Positions 15,002 to 20,610 of a stretch of 20,610 nt of DNA are shown here, in pieces. The position numbers were made by a program, and so were the translations under genes. The DNA is from a virus. The stretch lies in IMG/VR virus record IMGVR_UViG_3300007760_000117, positions 1 through 20,610 of that record; one strand, 5' to 3'. The notes under the pieces were generated by a model. That model saw nothing but the letters and a program-made list of their open reading frames with translations. It ran no database searches and was not told the origin of the DNA. Positions within the stretch are counted from its first letter, which is position 1. The number at the start of each line of letters is the position of its first letter.

Positions 15002-15868
15002 CTATAAGTCCATGTGTGTAACTTGGTATTCCTCTGCACTTGCCGAAACTTCGACCTTATCTGCTTCCTTTTCTTCGATGAACAAATGTCGCAATGACTT
15101 GCGTTGTTTGTCCTTTCTGCGTTGTACTGCATCTGCATAGGTATCGTTTTCGTCATACAAGAATTGCAATTCCTGATGTGAGAAAAACTCATACAAACGA
15201 CTTGGATGCGTACCAAACCCCATCCACGTCATAACGTCTATGCCAAACCCCAATTGGATATTGGTGATTCGTGAACATAACCCTAACAGACCACCATTAG
15301 CATGAAACACTCCACCACCCGAATTTCCAAAAATAGATGGTGCGTTGTACATGATATACGATTTCTGCTCGATGATTTCACGCAAATAGGTTAGTTCACC
15401 CTTATTTGAAAATGGATCGTGTAGCAAACTGCAACCACTAGTCCAAACTTCGTCAAATAATTTCATATCTGCAATTTCGTTCTTGGGATAGATGGAAGCA
15501 ACCCAATCTTGTGGTTTGGTATTGGTAAGTCTCAGGGCCGCAAGATCATGATTTTTGTCATAGGCAATAATCTCTGCCTGTGTGCTATTTGCCGATGATA
15601 TTTTTGAACCATCATAATCAAAAACCTCAACCGAGACTTCTTCCATGATGTCCTTTTTGATTTCTCGTTTCAGCAGTGAATCCCATTCGTCCTTGACCGA
15701 GATTGCACCATCAATGACGTGCTGACATGTCAAAACTATATTAATAAATTTCCCTGCATTATTAGGATCTTCTTTGCTGTACACCAGCACACCAGATCCC
15801 CCTGCTTTCCCTGCCTTGACTCTAGTGACAGGATACAAAACCTTTTCGTGTAATTCTTGTTGATTCAT
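15002..15868 (-). CDS. trypsin-like serine protease
   Basis: A 288-aa protein with a chymotrypsin/trypsin-type triad: H50 in VLTCQHVI, D108 in NHDLAAL, and S183 in GNSGGGVF. The order H-D-S, the spacing and GNSGG match the S1/S1C proteases (DegP-like core). No PDZ domain and no signal peptide are visible, so it probably works in the cytoplasm or in the virion. The start at 15868 is supported by GGAG nine bases upstream and by an ATGA overlap with the 54-aa membrane ORF; a longer start at 15937 has neither. It sits just before the targeting-peptide proteins, so processing of virion proteins is possible. It is not the T4 gp21 prohead-protease type. Confidence 0.85.
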   Translation of the reverse strand: MNQQELHEKVLYPVTRVKAGKAGGSGVLVYSKEDPNNAGKFINIVLTCQHVIDGAISVKDEWDSLLKREIKKDIMEEVSVEVFDYDGSKISSANSTQAEIIAYDKNHDLAALRLTNTKPQDWVASIYPKNEIADMKLFDEVWTSGCSLLHDPFSNKGELTYLREIIEQKSYIMYNAPSIFGNSGGGVFHANGGLLGLCSRITNIQLGFGIDVMTWMGFGTHPSRLYEFFSHQELQFLYDENDTYADAVQRRKDKQRKSLRHLFIEEKEADKVEVSASAEEYQVTHMDL

Positions 15869-16029
15869 AGCATAATTCTCCATACAAACAATAGTGTAAT
15901 CCAAAATAATAATAATGTGATTGACAATGCCAACCAATACCTAACCCACAAATACAGCAGATAATGTTTCAATCCAACTGATTTCAATAGAACGAATCTG
16001 TCCTTATATTTATTTATAACCCACTTCAT
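15865..16029 (-). CDS. small membrane protein, 54 aa
   Basis: The ORF reads MKWVINKYKDRFVLL..., with a basic N-terminus and one long Leu/Trp/Phe-rich hydrophobic segment (about residues 23-50) that could span the membrane once or form a tight hairpin. Its ATG overlaps the 21-aa ORF stop (ATGA), and its TGA overlaps the protease ATG (ATGA). Both junctions argue that it is a real gene. A late-promoter-like sequence lies within codons 4-7. Function unknown; a lysis or membrane-anchoring role would be a guess. Confidence 0.62.
   Translation of the reverse strand: MKWVINKYKDRFVLLKSVGLKHYLLYLWVRYWLALSITLLLFWITLLFVWRIML
16011..16018 (-). promoter_or_regulatory. possible T4-type late promoter (TATAAATA)
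   Basis: The minus strand reads TATAAATA, the T4 late promoter consensus recognised by gp55-RNA polymerase. It is about 140 bases upstream of the protease ATG and inside the start of the 54-aa membrane ORF. It could be a coding coincidence. Confidence 0.4.
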
Positions 16030-16091
16030 TTCCCTGCCAATATAATTAGGGTAAAAAGTACAATTATAACAACCAACTCAAAGTCAGTCAT
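16026..16091 (-). CDS. micro-ORF, 21-aa membrane peptide
   Basis: MTDFELVVIIVLFTLIILAGK is a short polar start followed by one hydrophobic segment. The ATG overlaps the IscA-like stop as ATGA, and its own stop overlaps the next ATG as ATGA. The unbroken overlap chain is the main evidence that it is translated. Without that, a 21-codon ORF would not be reported. Confidence 0.45.
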   Translation of the reverse strand: MTDFELVVIIVLFTLIILAGK

Positions 16092-16402
16092 ACACTGAAA
16101 CTTTCACCGCATCCACAGGTTGAATTTGCGTTGGGATTTCCGATGCGAAATCCATTACCCATCAACCCATCCTCATAGTCAATCTCAGACCCCGCCAAAT
16201 ACAAAATAGATCTCTTATCACAAATAAGGTGAAATTCCTCATCAACCCACATCACCACATCCTTTTCATCATAATTGTCAAAGGAAAGGTTGTACTGGAA
16301 ACCAGAACAACCACCCCCTTCTACCTTAACCCTAAGACCTAATGTATTATCATCCATCATACCAATGCATTTCTGCATGGCAAATGGTGTTATTGTTAGC
16401 AT
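16088..16402 (-). CDS. A-type iron-sulfur cluster carrier (IscA/ErpA-like)
   Basis: A 104-aa protein, the usual length of the family. C32 in GGGCSGFQY and C96/C98 in STCGCGESF are the three cysteines that bind an Fe-S cluster or iron in IscA, ErpA and SufA proteins. Residues GNGFRIGNPNA before the second pair also match the family. It is expected to receive Fe-S clusters and pass them to client enzymes in the cytoplasm, which here would be host or phage Fe-S proteins. The ATG overlaps the preceding stop (TAATG). A glutaredoxin gene lies about 600 bases upstream in the same direction. ErpA versus IscA cannot be told apart. Confidence 0.92.
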   Translation of the reverse strand: MLTITPFAMQKCIGMMDDNTLGLRVKVEGGGCSGFQYNLSFDNYDEKDVVMWVDEEFHLICDKRSILYLAGSEIDYEDGLMGNGFRIGNPNANSTCGCGESFSV

Positions 16403-16653
16403 TATTCCTCTACCAATCTAACCATCGTGATCTGACTACCAGAAAATGTCACATTTTTACCTGTATCAGTTTTCAGTGAAACAACATCTTCCATGTCATC
16501 CCACCAAACCCGTGAAACGATACCCGTGTTATACTCTCCCCTTGCTAGAATACCCACTCGTTTTTTGCTGTCCATTGCGTATCGGCAACAAGACACATTT
16601 CTTGATACCGAATTTTCAATCTTCGACAAATATTCACCGTTTACAAACTCCAT
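16402..16653 (-). CDS. small hypothetical protein, 83 aa
   Basis: I do not recognise the family. The N-terminal half has a CC pair (VSCCRYAM) and a basic turn. The C-terminal half alternates strands (GIVSRVWWDD, VVSLKTDTGKNVTF), suggesting a small beta-barrel. A GGGGG-type ribosome site precedes the ATG at 16653. It is the first gene after the late-promoter motif at 16685-16692 and is coupled by TAATG to the Fe-S carrier, so a related function is possible. Confidence 0.72.
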   Translation of the reverse strand: MEFVNGEYLSKIENSVSRNVSCCRYAMDSKKRVGILARGEYNTGIVSRVWWDDMEDVVSLKTDTGKNVTFSGSQITMVRLVEE

Positions 16654-16684
16654 AGACCTGCCCCCTACGAACTTTATGCAAATG

Positions 16685-16692
16685 TATTTATA
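16685..16692 (-). promoter_or_regulatory. T4-type late promoter (TATAAATA)
   Basis: A perfect TATAAATA on the minus strand in a non-coding gap, right after the stop of the 31-aa ORF and 31 bases before the ATG at 16653. The distance fits a late start site followed by the GGGGG ribosome site. It probably opens the Fe-S carrier/protease/paralog unit, which ends at the terminator at 9897-9935. Confidence 0.65.
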
Positions 16693-16695
16693 ATT

Positions 16696-16791
16696 TTACG
16701 AAAGCAACGCAAGCATAATAAAGGCAAAAAATATCAATGTTCCAATCATGTCTGCAATAAACTTTTCATTATCTGAAAGTTTAGAAGTCAT
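16696..16791 (-). CDS. micro-ORF, 31-aa membrane peptide
   Basis: MTSKLSDNEKFIADMIG is followed by a hydrophobic segment (TLIFFAFIMLALLS) at the C-terminus. The ATG overlaps the end of the 65-aa gene by 11 bases, with a G-rich site about 11 bases upstream. It fills the gap before the late promoter. One transmembrane helix is likely; function unknown. Confidence 0.55.
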   Translation of the reverse strand: MTSKLSDNEKFIADMIGTLIFFAFIMLALLS

Positions 16792-16978
16792 TTATGGCCG
16801 TACCCCCCTTGAGTAGTGCTTCTGCTTGCCAGACCAGATCTCGTATCATGGCAAATTGCAACCGAGTTTTCCATGCCTTTTCTTCTTCTACAGTTCGATT
16901 CAGATTTTCAGAAATGTGCTTCATTTCCTCTACCAGTTCAAAAAATTCTTCTTTTTTCGATTCATCCATAATATCCAT
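16781..16978 (-). CDS. small helical hypothetical protein, 65 aa
   Basis: The start is the ATG at 16978, just after AACGGGGGAAGT and 10 bases past the glutaredoxin stop. A longer reading to 17074 would cover the end of the glutaredoxin gene and has no ribosome site. The protein is almost entirely helical and charged (KKEEFFELVEEMKHISENL, then WKTRLQFAMIRDLVWQAEALL), typical of a coiled coil or small helical bundle. No family recognised. Confidence 0.7.
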   Translation of the reverse strand: MDIMDESKKEEFFELVEEMKHISENLNRTVEEEKAWKTRLQFAMIRDLVWQAEALLKGGTAINDF

Positions 16979-16988
16979 ACTTCCCCCG

Positions 16989-17282
16989 TTAAAATCCTCT
17001 AAAACTTGTATCTCTAATAGGAATTCTAGGATTTGAACCATTTTCTTCAAACCCCTTATCATCCAGATAATCAATCAGATCCCCACTATCAACCTCAACT
17101 AACATATCATCATCAAGTTGAACACATGGTTGTGATTTCTGACCTGTCTTTTCCACCATTTCTTTAAAATATTCTGGTATGTGAATTTGCCTTTCCTCGT
17201 ATTCGATGCCATACTTTGCTAAAACCTCTCTTACACCCCGACTGAAACTACATTTCTGTTTTAGGTATGCAATTGCGATCAT
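16989..17282 (-). CDS. glutaredoxin-like protein with monothiol C-S-F-S site
   Basis: A 97-aa thioredoxin-fold protein. Its active site is C11-S-F-S14 in place of the dithiol CPYC, so only the first cysteine is present. The cis-proline is P52 in QPCVQL, and 'VDSGDLIDYL' near 64-73 matches the glutathione-binding loop. CxxS types use a monothiol mechanism (deglutathionylation or cluster binding, as in CGFS glutaredoxins). The ATG overlaps the preceding stop as ATGA. A class II RNR lies upstream and an IscA-type carrier downstream, so either redox support or Fe-S handling is plausible. Confidence 0.88.
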   Translation of the reverse strand: MIAIAYLKQKCSFSRGVREVLAKYGIEYEERQIHIPEYFKEMVEKTGQKSQPCVQLDDDMLVEVDSGDLIDYLDDKGFEENGSNPRIPIRDTSFRGF

Positions 17283-17440
17283 TCAGTACCATTCTCCTTG
17301 ATATATTCTTGAAGTGCATTCTGTATCCACTTCTCTATTGCAGTTTGGTCATCTGTACCTAAATGTTCAACAATCTTCTGGTACAAATCTTCTTCTAATT
17401 CCAACTCGACTTCGTTCTGTTCTTCTTCATTCATCATCAT
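17279..17440 (-). CDS. small acidic hypothetical protein, 53 aa
   Basis: MMMNEEEQNEVELELEEDLYQKIVEHL continues to TAIEKWIQNALQEYIKENGTE. The first ATG of three is at 17440, 10 bases after GGAG. A longer reading to 17530 would sit wholly over the membrane-protein gene. The composition and helix pattern resemble small ribbon-helix-helix or antitoxin-like proteins, but the basic strand of a DNA-binding RHH is absent. Coupled to the glutaredoxin by ATGA. Confidence 0.65.
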   Translation of the reverse strand: MMMNEEEQNEVELELEEDLYQKIVEHLGTDDQTAIEKWIQNALQEYIKENGTE

Positions 17441-17711
17441 CACTTGCTGTCTCCAATAGTGTGTTATCCTGTTCCGAATTGTTGAACCAAAAATCAATGA
17501 CCTTGCCCCAACTTCCCACGAAAGCCCCAACCATGACCAAAAGCACCTCTTTCCAACCAGCAGTCAAATCCTTACCCAATGCCATAAATCCCATCATCAG
17601 CACAATTATCAAACCAAAGATGAAAATTATGCTAATAGTGGCATACCATTTTCGTTGACTGCGATACATTATCAATTTCATAAATTCCTCATGTTCACTC
17701 ACTTTCATCAT
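17427..17711 (-). CDS. membrane protein, holin-like
   Basis: The ATG at 17711 is placed 10 bases after AGGA and gives 94 aa. A TTG at 17783 would add a 24-residue acidic helix and overlap the preceding gene. Two transmembrane segments are visible: WYATISIIFIFGLIIVLMM and WKEVLLVMVGAFVGSW. The motif 'GAFVGSWGKVIDFWFNNS' recalls phage holins, in which a Gly-rich membrane helix is followed by 'xIDFWFG(S/N)S' and a charged tail. No endolysin is visible in the window. Holin is a reasonable guess, not a demonstration. Confidence 0.65.
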   Translation of the reverse strand: MMKVSEHEEFMKLIMYRSQRKWYATISIIFIFGLIIVLMMGFMALGKDLTAGWKEVLLVMVGAFVGSWGKVIDFWFNNSEQDNTLLETASDDDE

Positions 17712-17727
17712 TTGAGTTAATTCCTGT

Positions 17728-18324
17728 TCAATTTCCTCGATTTCTTCTACCACGTCCACCACCTCTTGATCTAAATTGCTCAATCATACGAGATCTTTCC
17801 TCTGGACTCGCATTCTGGAATCTTTGGATTTGTCCTTCCCATTGCCCACGTCCTTGTCCTCTGGATCTCCCCTGCACTCTTTCAGTGCTTTGAGTAGATC
17901 TTCGTTGGCTTGAACGTGCAGATCCAGTTGTATCATTAGACGTTTGTTGAGTTCTCGCAGATGTACGTTCTCGTTTATTAGTTTTCGTTGAAAGGAAAGA
18001 AAGTCCGTTTCCGACATAAGATTTCCCCGATTTCATAACTACCTTTTCGTTCGTGATCTTATTGATAACATCATCTCCCAAACTATCACCAACAGAAACG
18101 ACCAACAAACGATTTCTTCCAATACGACTAACATATGCTCTAGCAAAATCCTCACCGACAATAGTGCCGATTAATTCAAATTTTGGTGTTGGGTCTGGTC
18201 TAGTCCAACCCAACGGTCTAAACAGATTGTTATCTGTAATGACTTGATAGTACGCAAAATCGTTCTGCGTACTATCAATCTGTGTGAATAATAAACTGCT
18301 AACAATCAGGCAGATTTGGATCAT
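17728..18324 (-). CDS. secreted GspC/PilP-like protein with Arg-rich tail
   Basis: A 198-aa protein. The start at 18324 (ATG, AGGA about 10 bases upstream) gives MIQICLIVSSLLFTQIDS, a likely signal peptide or anchor without a lipobox; an ATG at 18330 is also possible. Residues about 25-100 ('DNNLFRPLGW', 'KFELIGTIVG', 'YVSRIGRNRLLVVSVGDSL', 'VVMKSG') match the 'nLF..L' and 'GD.i....V..I....V.l..G' pattern of GspC homology-region and PilP-like domains of secretion and pilus systems. The rest is Ser/Thr/Gln/Arg/Gly-rich and ends RGGGRGRRNRGN. A second frame (17784-18017) lies inside this tail. A host-derived gene is likely. Confidence 0.65.
   Translation of the reverse strand: MIQICLIVSSLLFTQIDSTQNDFAYYQVITDNNLFRPLGWTRPDPTPKFELIGTIVGEDFARAYVSRIGRNRLLVVSVGDSLGDDVINKITNEKVVMKSGKSYVGNGLSFLSTKTNKRERTSARTQQTSNDTTGSARSSQRRSTQSTERVQGRSRGQGRGQWEGQIQRFQNASPEERSRMIEQFRSRGGGRGRRNRGN
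17784..18017 (-). CDS. possible overprinted coiled-coil protein, 77 aa
   Basis: A second minus-strand frame inside the Arg-rich tail of the GspC/PilP-like gene. The sequence MSETDFLSFQRKLINE... continues into a leucine-rich heptad helix up to about residue 47, then a charged tail. CGGGGAAATCTT precedes the ATG, the same G-rich ribosome-site style as other genes in this operon. It ends one base from the optional TTG start of the holin-like gene. The 234-base overlap covers exactly the low-complexity part of the other frame. It is either a real overprinted gene or a chance ORF. Confidence 0.4.
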   Translation of the reverse strand: MSETDFLSFQRKLINENVHLRELNKRLMIQLDLHVQANEDLLKALKECRGDPEDKDVGNGKDKSKDSRMRVQRKDLV

Positions 18325-18715
18325 AACCATACATTCCTATATCAGAATCAAGTTTCAAAGACCCCGTACTATCACTAATGGTCAAAGTTAATGCGTCCTT
18401 CAATGAAGTTTTTGATATTTCCTGAGCAAGTTTCATCCCATACTCCGCCCATGAATCAAAATAATGCTGTTCTTCTTCCCCAAGAACCAATGCAATTTCC
18501 TGTACAATATCAGAATATTCTATATTAGGAAACTCACTGGCAACCGTTCCAACCAGATCGGCATAAGCATCAAAGGTTGCTGATTCGTACCCATTAGACC
18601 CTGCATATATCCATGTAGCAAAATGACTGCTATCCAATGCCACCATTGGATCTTTTTTAATCTGTTCACTGATAAACTCTTTCCGACTATCCGTTTCGTC
18701 TAAATATACTGGCAT
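18299..18715 (-). CDS. acidic hypothetical protein, 138 aa
   Basis: I do not recognise this family. The protein is acidic, with a helical middle ('DIVQEIALVLGEEEQHYFDSW', 'YGMKLAQEISKTSL') and a C-terminal strand-rich part ('LTLTISDSTGSLKL') ending PDC. The start at 18715 follows TTTTAGGGGGAAATT. Its 3' end overlaps the GspC/PilP-like gene start by about 26-32 bases. No signal peptide or catalytic motif is visible. Confidence 0.72.
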   Translation of the reverse strand: MPVYLDETDSRKEFISEQIKKDPMVALDSSHFATWIYAGSNGYESATFDAYADLVGTVASEFPNIEYSDIVQEIALVLGEEEQHYFDSWAEYGMKLAQEISKTSLKDALTLTISDSTGSLKLDSDIGMYGYDPNLPDC

Positions 18716-18724
18716 AATTTCCCC

Positions 18725-18832
18725 CTAAAATATTAATTTCCATAAAAATTTTATTGTCAGTGTCCAAAAGGTGAAACAAAACAATAATATACCCATCCAT
18801 ACCAACAACTTGTACACATCGAACTCAAACAT
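18725..18832 (-). CDS. micro-ORF, 35-aa membrane peptide
   Basis: MFEFDVYKLLVWMG leads into an aromatic-rich hydrophobic segment (ILLFCFTFWTLTIKFLWK), one likely transmembrane helix. The ATG directly follows the stop of the 125-aa gene (TAAATG), with AAAGG eight bases upstream. It fills the only gap between its neighbours and ends 10 bases before the next ATG. Function unknown. Confidence 0.58.
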   Translation of the reverse strand: MFEFDVYKLLVWMGILLFCFTFWTLTIKFLWKLIF

Positions 18833-19210
18833 TTAACTTGCCTTTAGTTCTTCTATATATTCCTCAAAGGATTGAGTTGTTTCTTCATACTTCTTTTTGG
18901 CATTGACATTTTCATAATATCTTGCCCATCCCTCTGCCCAAACAGATTCTCGTTCGACAATTTCTCGCATCAAATTACCCAAAATTTTCCGAGTAGTTGC
19001 CATAGGCAATGCAGATTTTATACGATATGCAACCTGTGTGAATGCATTTTCAAAATCTCTACCTACAAATCTACCACCTGATATGAATTGAGAAATCAAA
19101 TCATAACTTTCTGGTACTACTCCCTCGTCTAATATTTTTTTAACTAATTTCTCAAGCAACCAATCAACATCGTCACTAAAATCTTCATTTATCATTTCGT
19201 ATAAACTCAT
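18833..19210 (-). CDS. helical hypothetical protein, 125 aa
   Basis: MSLYEMINEDFSDDVDWLLEK starts a mostly helical acidic-basic protein. The middle has 'GGRFVGRDFENAFTQVAYRIKSAL', and the C-terminus is a long charged helix ending EEYIEELKAS. The ATG overlaps the RNR stop by one base (TAATG), so it is translationally coupled to the RNR. That suggests a linked role, but I see no known RNR accessory motif (no thioredoxin fold, no ATP cone). Confidence 0.72.
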   Translation of the reverse strand: MSLYEMINEDFSDDVDWLLEKLVKKILDEGVVPESYDLISQFISGGRFVGRDFENAFTQVAYRIKSALPMATTRKILGNLMREIVERESVWAEGWARYYENVNAKKKYEETTQSFEEYIEELKAS

Positions 19211-20610
19211 TAAAACACCTCACATGAACCACCACTACAGGCAAGCTCACCTTGTAAATTTGTATTATCATCAATCTCAGTTACATCTTCCAGATTGATG
19301 CGTTGAATTTTCTTAGAGAATTCCTCATACTTGGATTGGTCAATATCCTCGAATGGTGCTTGCACATACGTACCATTATCATATGGCAAAAATGACAGAC
19401 CATTAAAGGCATCTTGATTATTCCACAACCACGTAGAAACTCTACCCCAATCATCTTGTTTGATACTAACAGTAGCAGACACGTTATGTGTATTCATACC
19501 ACCATTATGGCCCGACTTCACCCATGTCTTGGTGAAGTGCTTGACCCGATTCAAGAACTGTTCCACATCCTCTGTTCTGACTTTTGCTCGATCTGGTGCT
19601 TTCACTGGTACAGTTATAACTGCCCCATCACCAAATACTTCGTCCTCTACCACTTCTGGAACATTCTCTAATAGGTATTTATATATTGCTTCATTCTTCC
19701 CAACACGCAAACGTCGATTGTAAAAATCGTTGTGCCATGCATGTATGCCTGATGATGTACCCAAGACCAAACTACCTGTACCCTCTGGTTTGACACACGT
19801 AACCCTTTTTGCTGGATTGATACCTAGAATTTTAGCAATTCGTTGATTTTCCGCAACAGAACATTTTGCCGATTCCGCAAAATCGTATTCCATTTCATCA
19901 ATAGATGCAATACCCGTCAACGAAACCCCCAACAGTGCTTCCTTCTCGGTCTGTTTTTTCCATTGCGCCCTAAGATAATGAAAATCGGTATAGGATGCCT
20001 GTAATGTACCTATAAATGCGGCTACTTCTGCCCGTCGATTCAAATCCTCTTGACTTTCCAAATCTGACACGTTGATTGATGTCAAGTTACAGAATTGGTA
20101 CGGATTTAAACTGATTTCACAGCATGGGTTAGACCCCAATTCGATGTTATTAGTGAAATACAACCCTGGCTCACCAGACCCTGACTGCTTAATTACATCC
20201 CATTTGGTTTCAAATAGATCTTTGGTTATCAACGGTCTAGCAATCACAATTGAGTTGTTAGATCTGGCACGTTCTGGATAGAAATGATACCATTCCATCT
20301 TACCCGTTTTTTGCATGGTCTGATATGCCGCCGTGTTCAAAAATATAGGTTGAGTTTTACAATATTTTCCATCTCTCCACACACTAACAATTATATTAAA
20401 AACGTCATCGTGACTTGACAGAATTTCTTCTTCGACTACATCATATGCCGTTTTGCATTTCATCATTTCTTCGTCGGCAATGCTGAACAATGAGATCAAC
20501 GCACTTCTGCGAATTCCCCCTGCCAATACTGCATCGGCAATCAGACATAAAACGTCATGACATTCCAAAGGTGATAATTTTTCACCATCCTTTTTGGCAT
20601 CCAACATGGT
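19210..20610 (-). CDS. adenosylcobalamin-dependent ribonucleoside-triphosphate reductase (class II RNR), C-terminal part
   Basis: About 466 residues are present and the 5' part lies beyond the right edge; the ATG at 20607 is internal. Counted from that Met, C162 in NPCCEI and C173 in FCNL are 11 residues apart, as C408 (thiyl radical) and C419 are in Lactobacillus leichmannii RTPR, and E164 matches the catalytic Glu. 'GIRRSALI', 'VKPEGTGSL' and 'SSGIHAWH' are further matches. The C-terminus ends CSGGSCEVF, a C-x4-C pair like the RTPR redox shuttle. The enzyme makes dNTPs using B12 and no oxygen or second subunit. Reductant could be host thioredoxin or the glutaredoxin encoded nearby. Confidence 0.92.
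   Translation of the reverse strand, partial: TMLDAKKDGEKLSPLECHDVLCLIADAVLAGGIRRSALISLFSIADEEMMKCKTAYDVVEEEILSSHDDVFNIIVSVWRDGKYCKTQPIFLNTAAYQTMQKTGKMEWYHFYPERARSNNSIVIARPLITKDLFETKWDVIKQSGSGEPGLYFTNNIELGSNPCCEISLNPYQFCNLTSINVSDLESQEDLNRRAEVAAFIGTLQASYTDFHYLRAQWKKQTEKEALLGVSLTGIASIDEMEYDFAESAKCSVAENQRIAKILGINPAKRVTCVKPEGTGSLVLGTSSGIHAWHNDFYNRRLRVGKNEAIYKYLLENVPEVVEDEVFGDGAVITVPVKAPDRAKVRTEDVEQFLNRVKHFTKTWVKSGHNGGMNTHNVSATVSIKQDDWGRVSTWLWNNQDAFNGLSFLPYDNGTYVQAPFEDIDQSKYEEFSKKIQRINLEDVTEIDDNTNLQGELACSGGSCEVF

Noticed and set aside
15869-15937. N-terminal extension of the protease gene (MVGIVNHIIIIL...) as a signal peptide
   Set aside because: There is no ribosome site, and the region is better read in another frame as the end of the 54-aa membrane ORF, which overlaps the protease ATG.
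16979-17074. Longer start for the 65-aa gene
   Set aside because: It would lie over the 3' end of the glutaredoxin gene; the G-rich ribosome site fits the ATG at 16978.
17441-17530. Longer start for the 53-aa acidic gene
   Set aside because: It would lie within the holin-like gene in another frame and has no ribosome site.
17728-18324. Nested genes as an Rz/Rz1 spanin pair
   Set aside because: Neither frame has a lipobox, the inner frame has no transmembrane helix or signal, and the outer frame resembles GspC/PilP.
19676-19683. TATAAATA late-promoter motif on the minus strand
   Set aside because: It is deep inside the RNR coding region (encoding part of IYKYLL) and far from any downstream start.

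Overview
The window looks like part of the genome of an AT-rich, tailed, T4-type (myovirus-like) phage, most likely marine. The evidence is a T4-type RNase H, a DUF6433 protein, a SegE-type GIY-YIG endonuclease, a CobT-like HEXXH/VWA protein of the sort found in marine T4-like phages, a class II ribonucleotide reductase, candidate T4-type late promoters (TATAAATA), and proteins that begin with a T4-like capsid-targeting sequence. All convincing genes lie on the minus strand and are read from right to left. Coding is dense: many junctions are ATGA, GTGA, TAATG or TGATG overlaps, and no stretch much longer than 200 bases lacks a gene. I see no tRNA, IS element or CRISPR array. The host cannot be named from the sequence.

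Layout in the direction of transcription. (1) 20610-16696: the C-terminal two thirds of an adenosylcobalamin-dependent RNR, then small proteins, a secreted GspC/PilP-like protein with a second reading frame inside it, a holin-like membrane protein, a monothiol-type glutaredoxin, and several very small membrane peptides. (2) 16692-14755: a late-promoter motif, a small protein, an IscA/ErpA-type Fe-S carrier, two tiny membrane ORFs, a trypsin-like serine protease and a 65-aa protein, joined by 1-4 base overlaps. (3) 14768-9974: three divergent tandem paralogs whose first ten residues resemble the T4 capsid-targeting peptide and end in an I-x-E cleavage motif, a protein with OCRE-like octamers between them, a SegE-type endonuclease, a small basic protein, and then a strong Rho-independent terminator. 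(4) 9866-5959: an early-type region with four near-consensus sigma-70 promoters. Two of these sit in a perfect 99-bp repeat with its leader. They serve small hypothetical genes, a Lys/Arg-rich protein and the CobT-like protein. (5) 5958-1: a replication-type cluster with an acidic protein, an OB-like protein, small proteins, a DUF262-like protein, RNase H, DUF6433 and the start of a HAD-family phosphatase.

How it may work together (inference): the consensus promoters would let host RNA polymerase read regions 4 and 5 early. The late-promoter motifs and the terminator would set off regions 2 and 3 as a later unit. The RNR, glutaredoxin and Fe-S carrier form a nucleotide/redox group. The protease next to proteins with capsid-targeting N-termini suggests a virion-associated or injected-protein module. 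This module and the overprinted gene near 17784-18017 are the most novel parts of the window.
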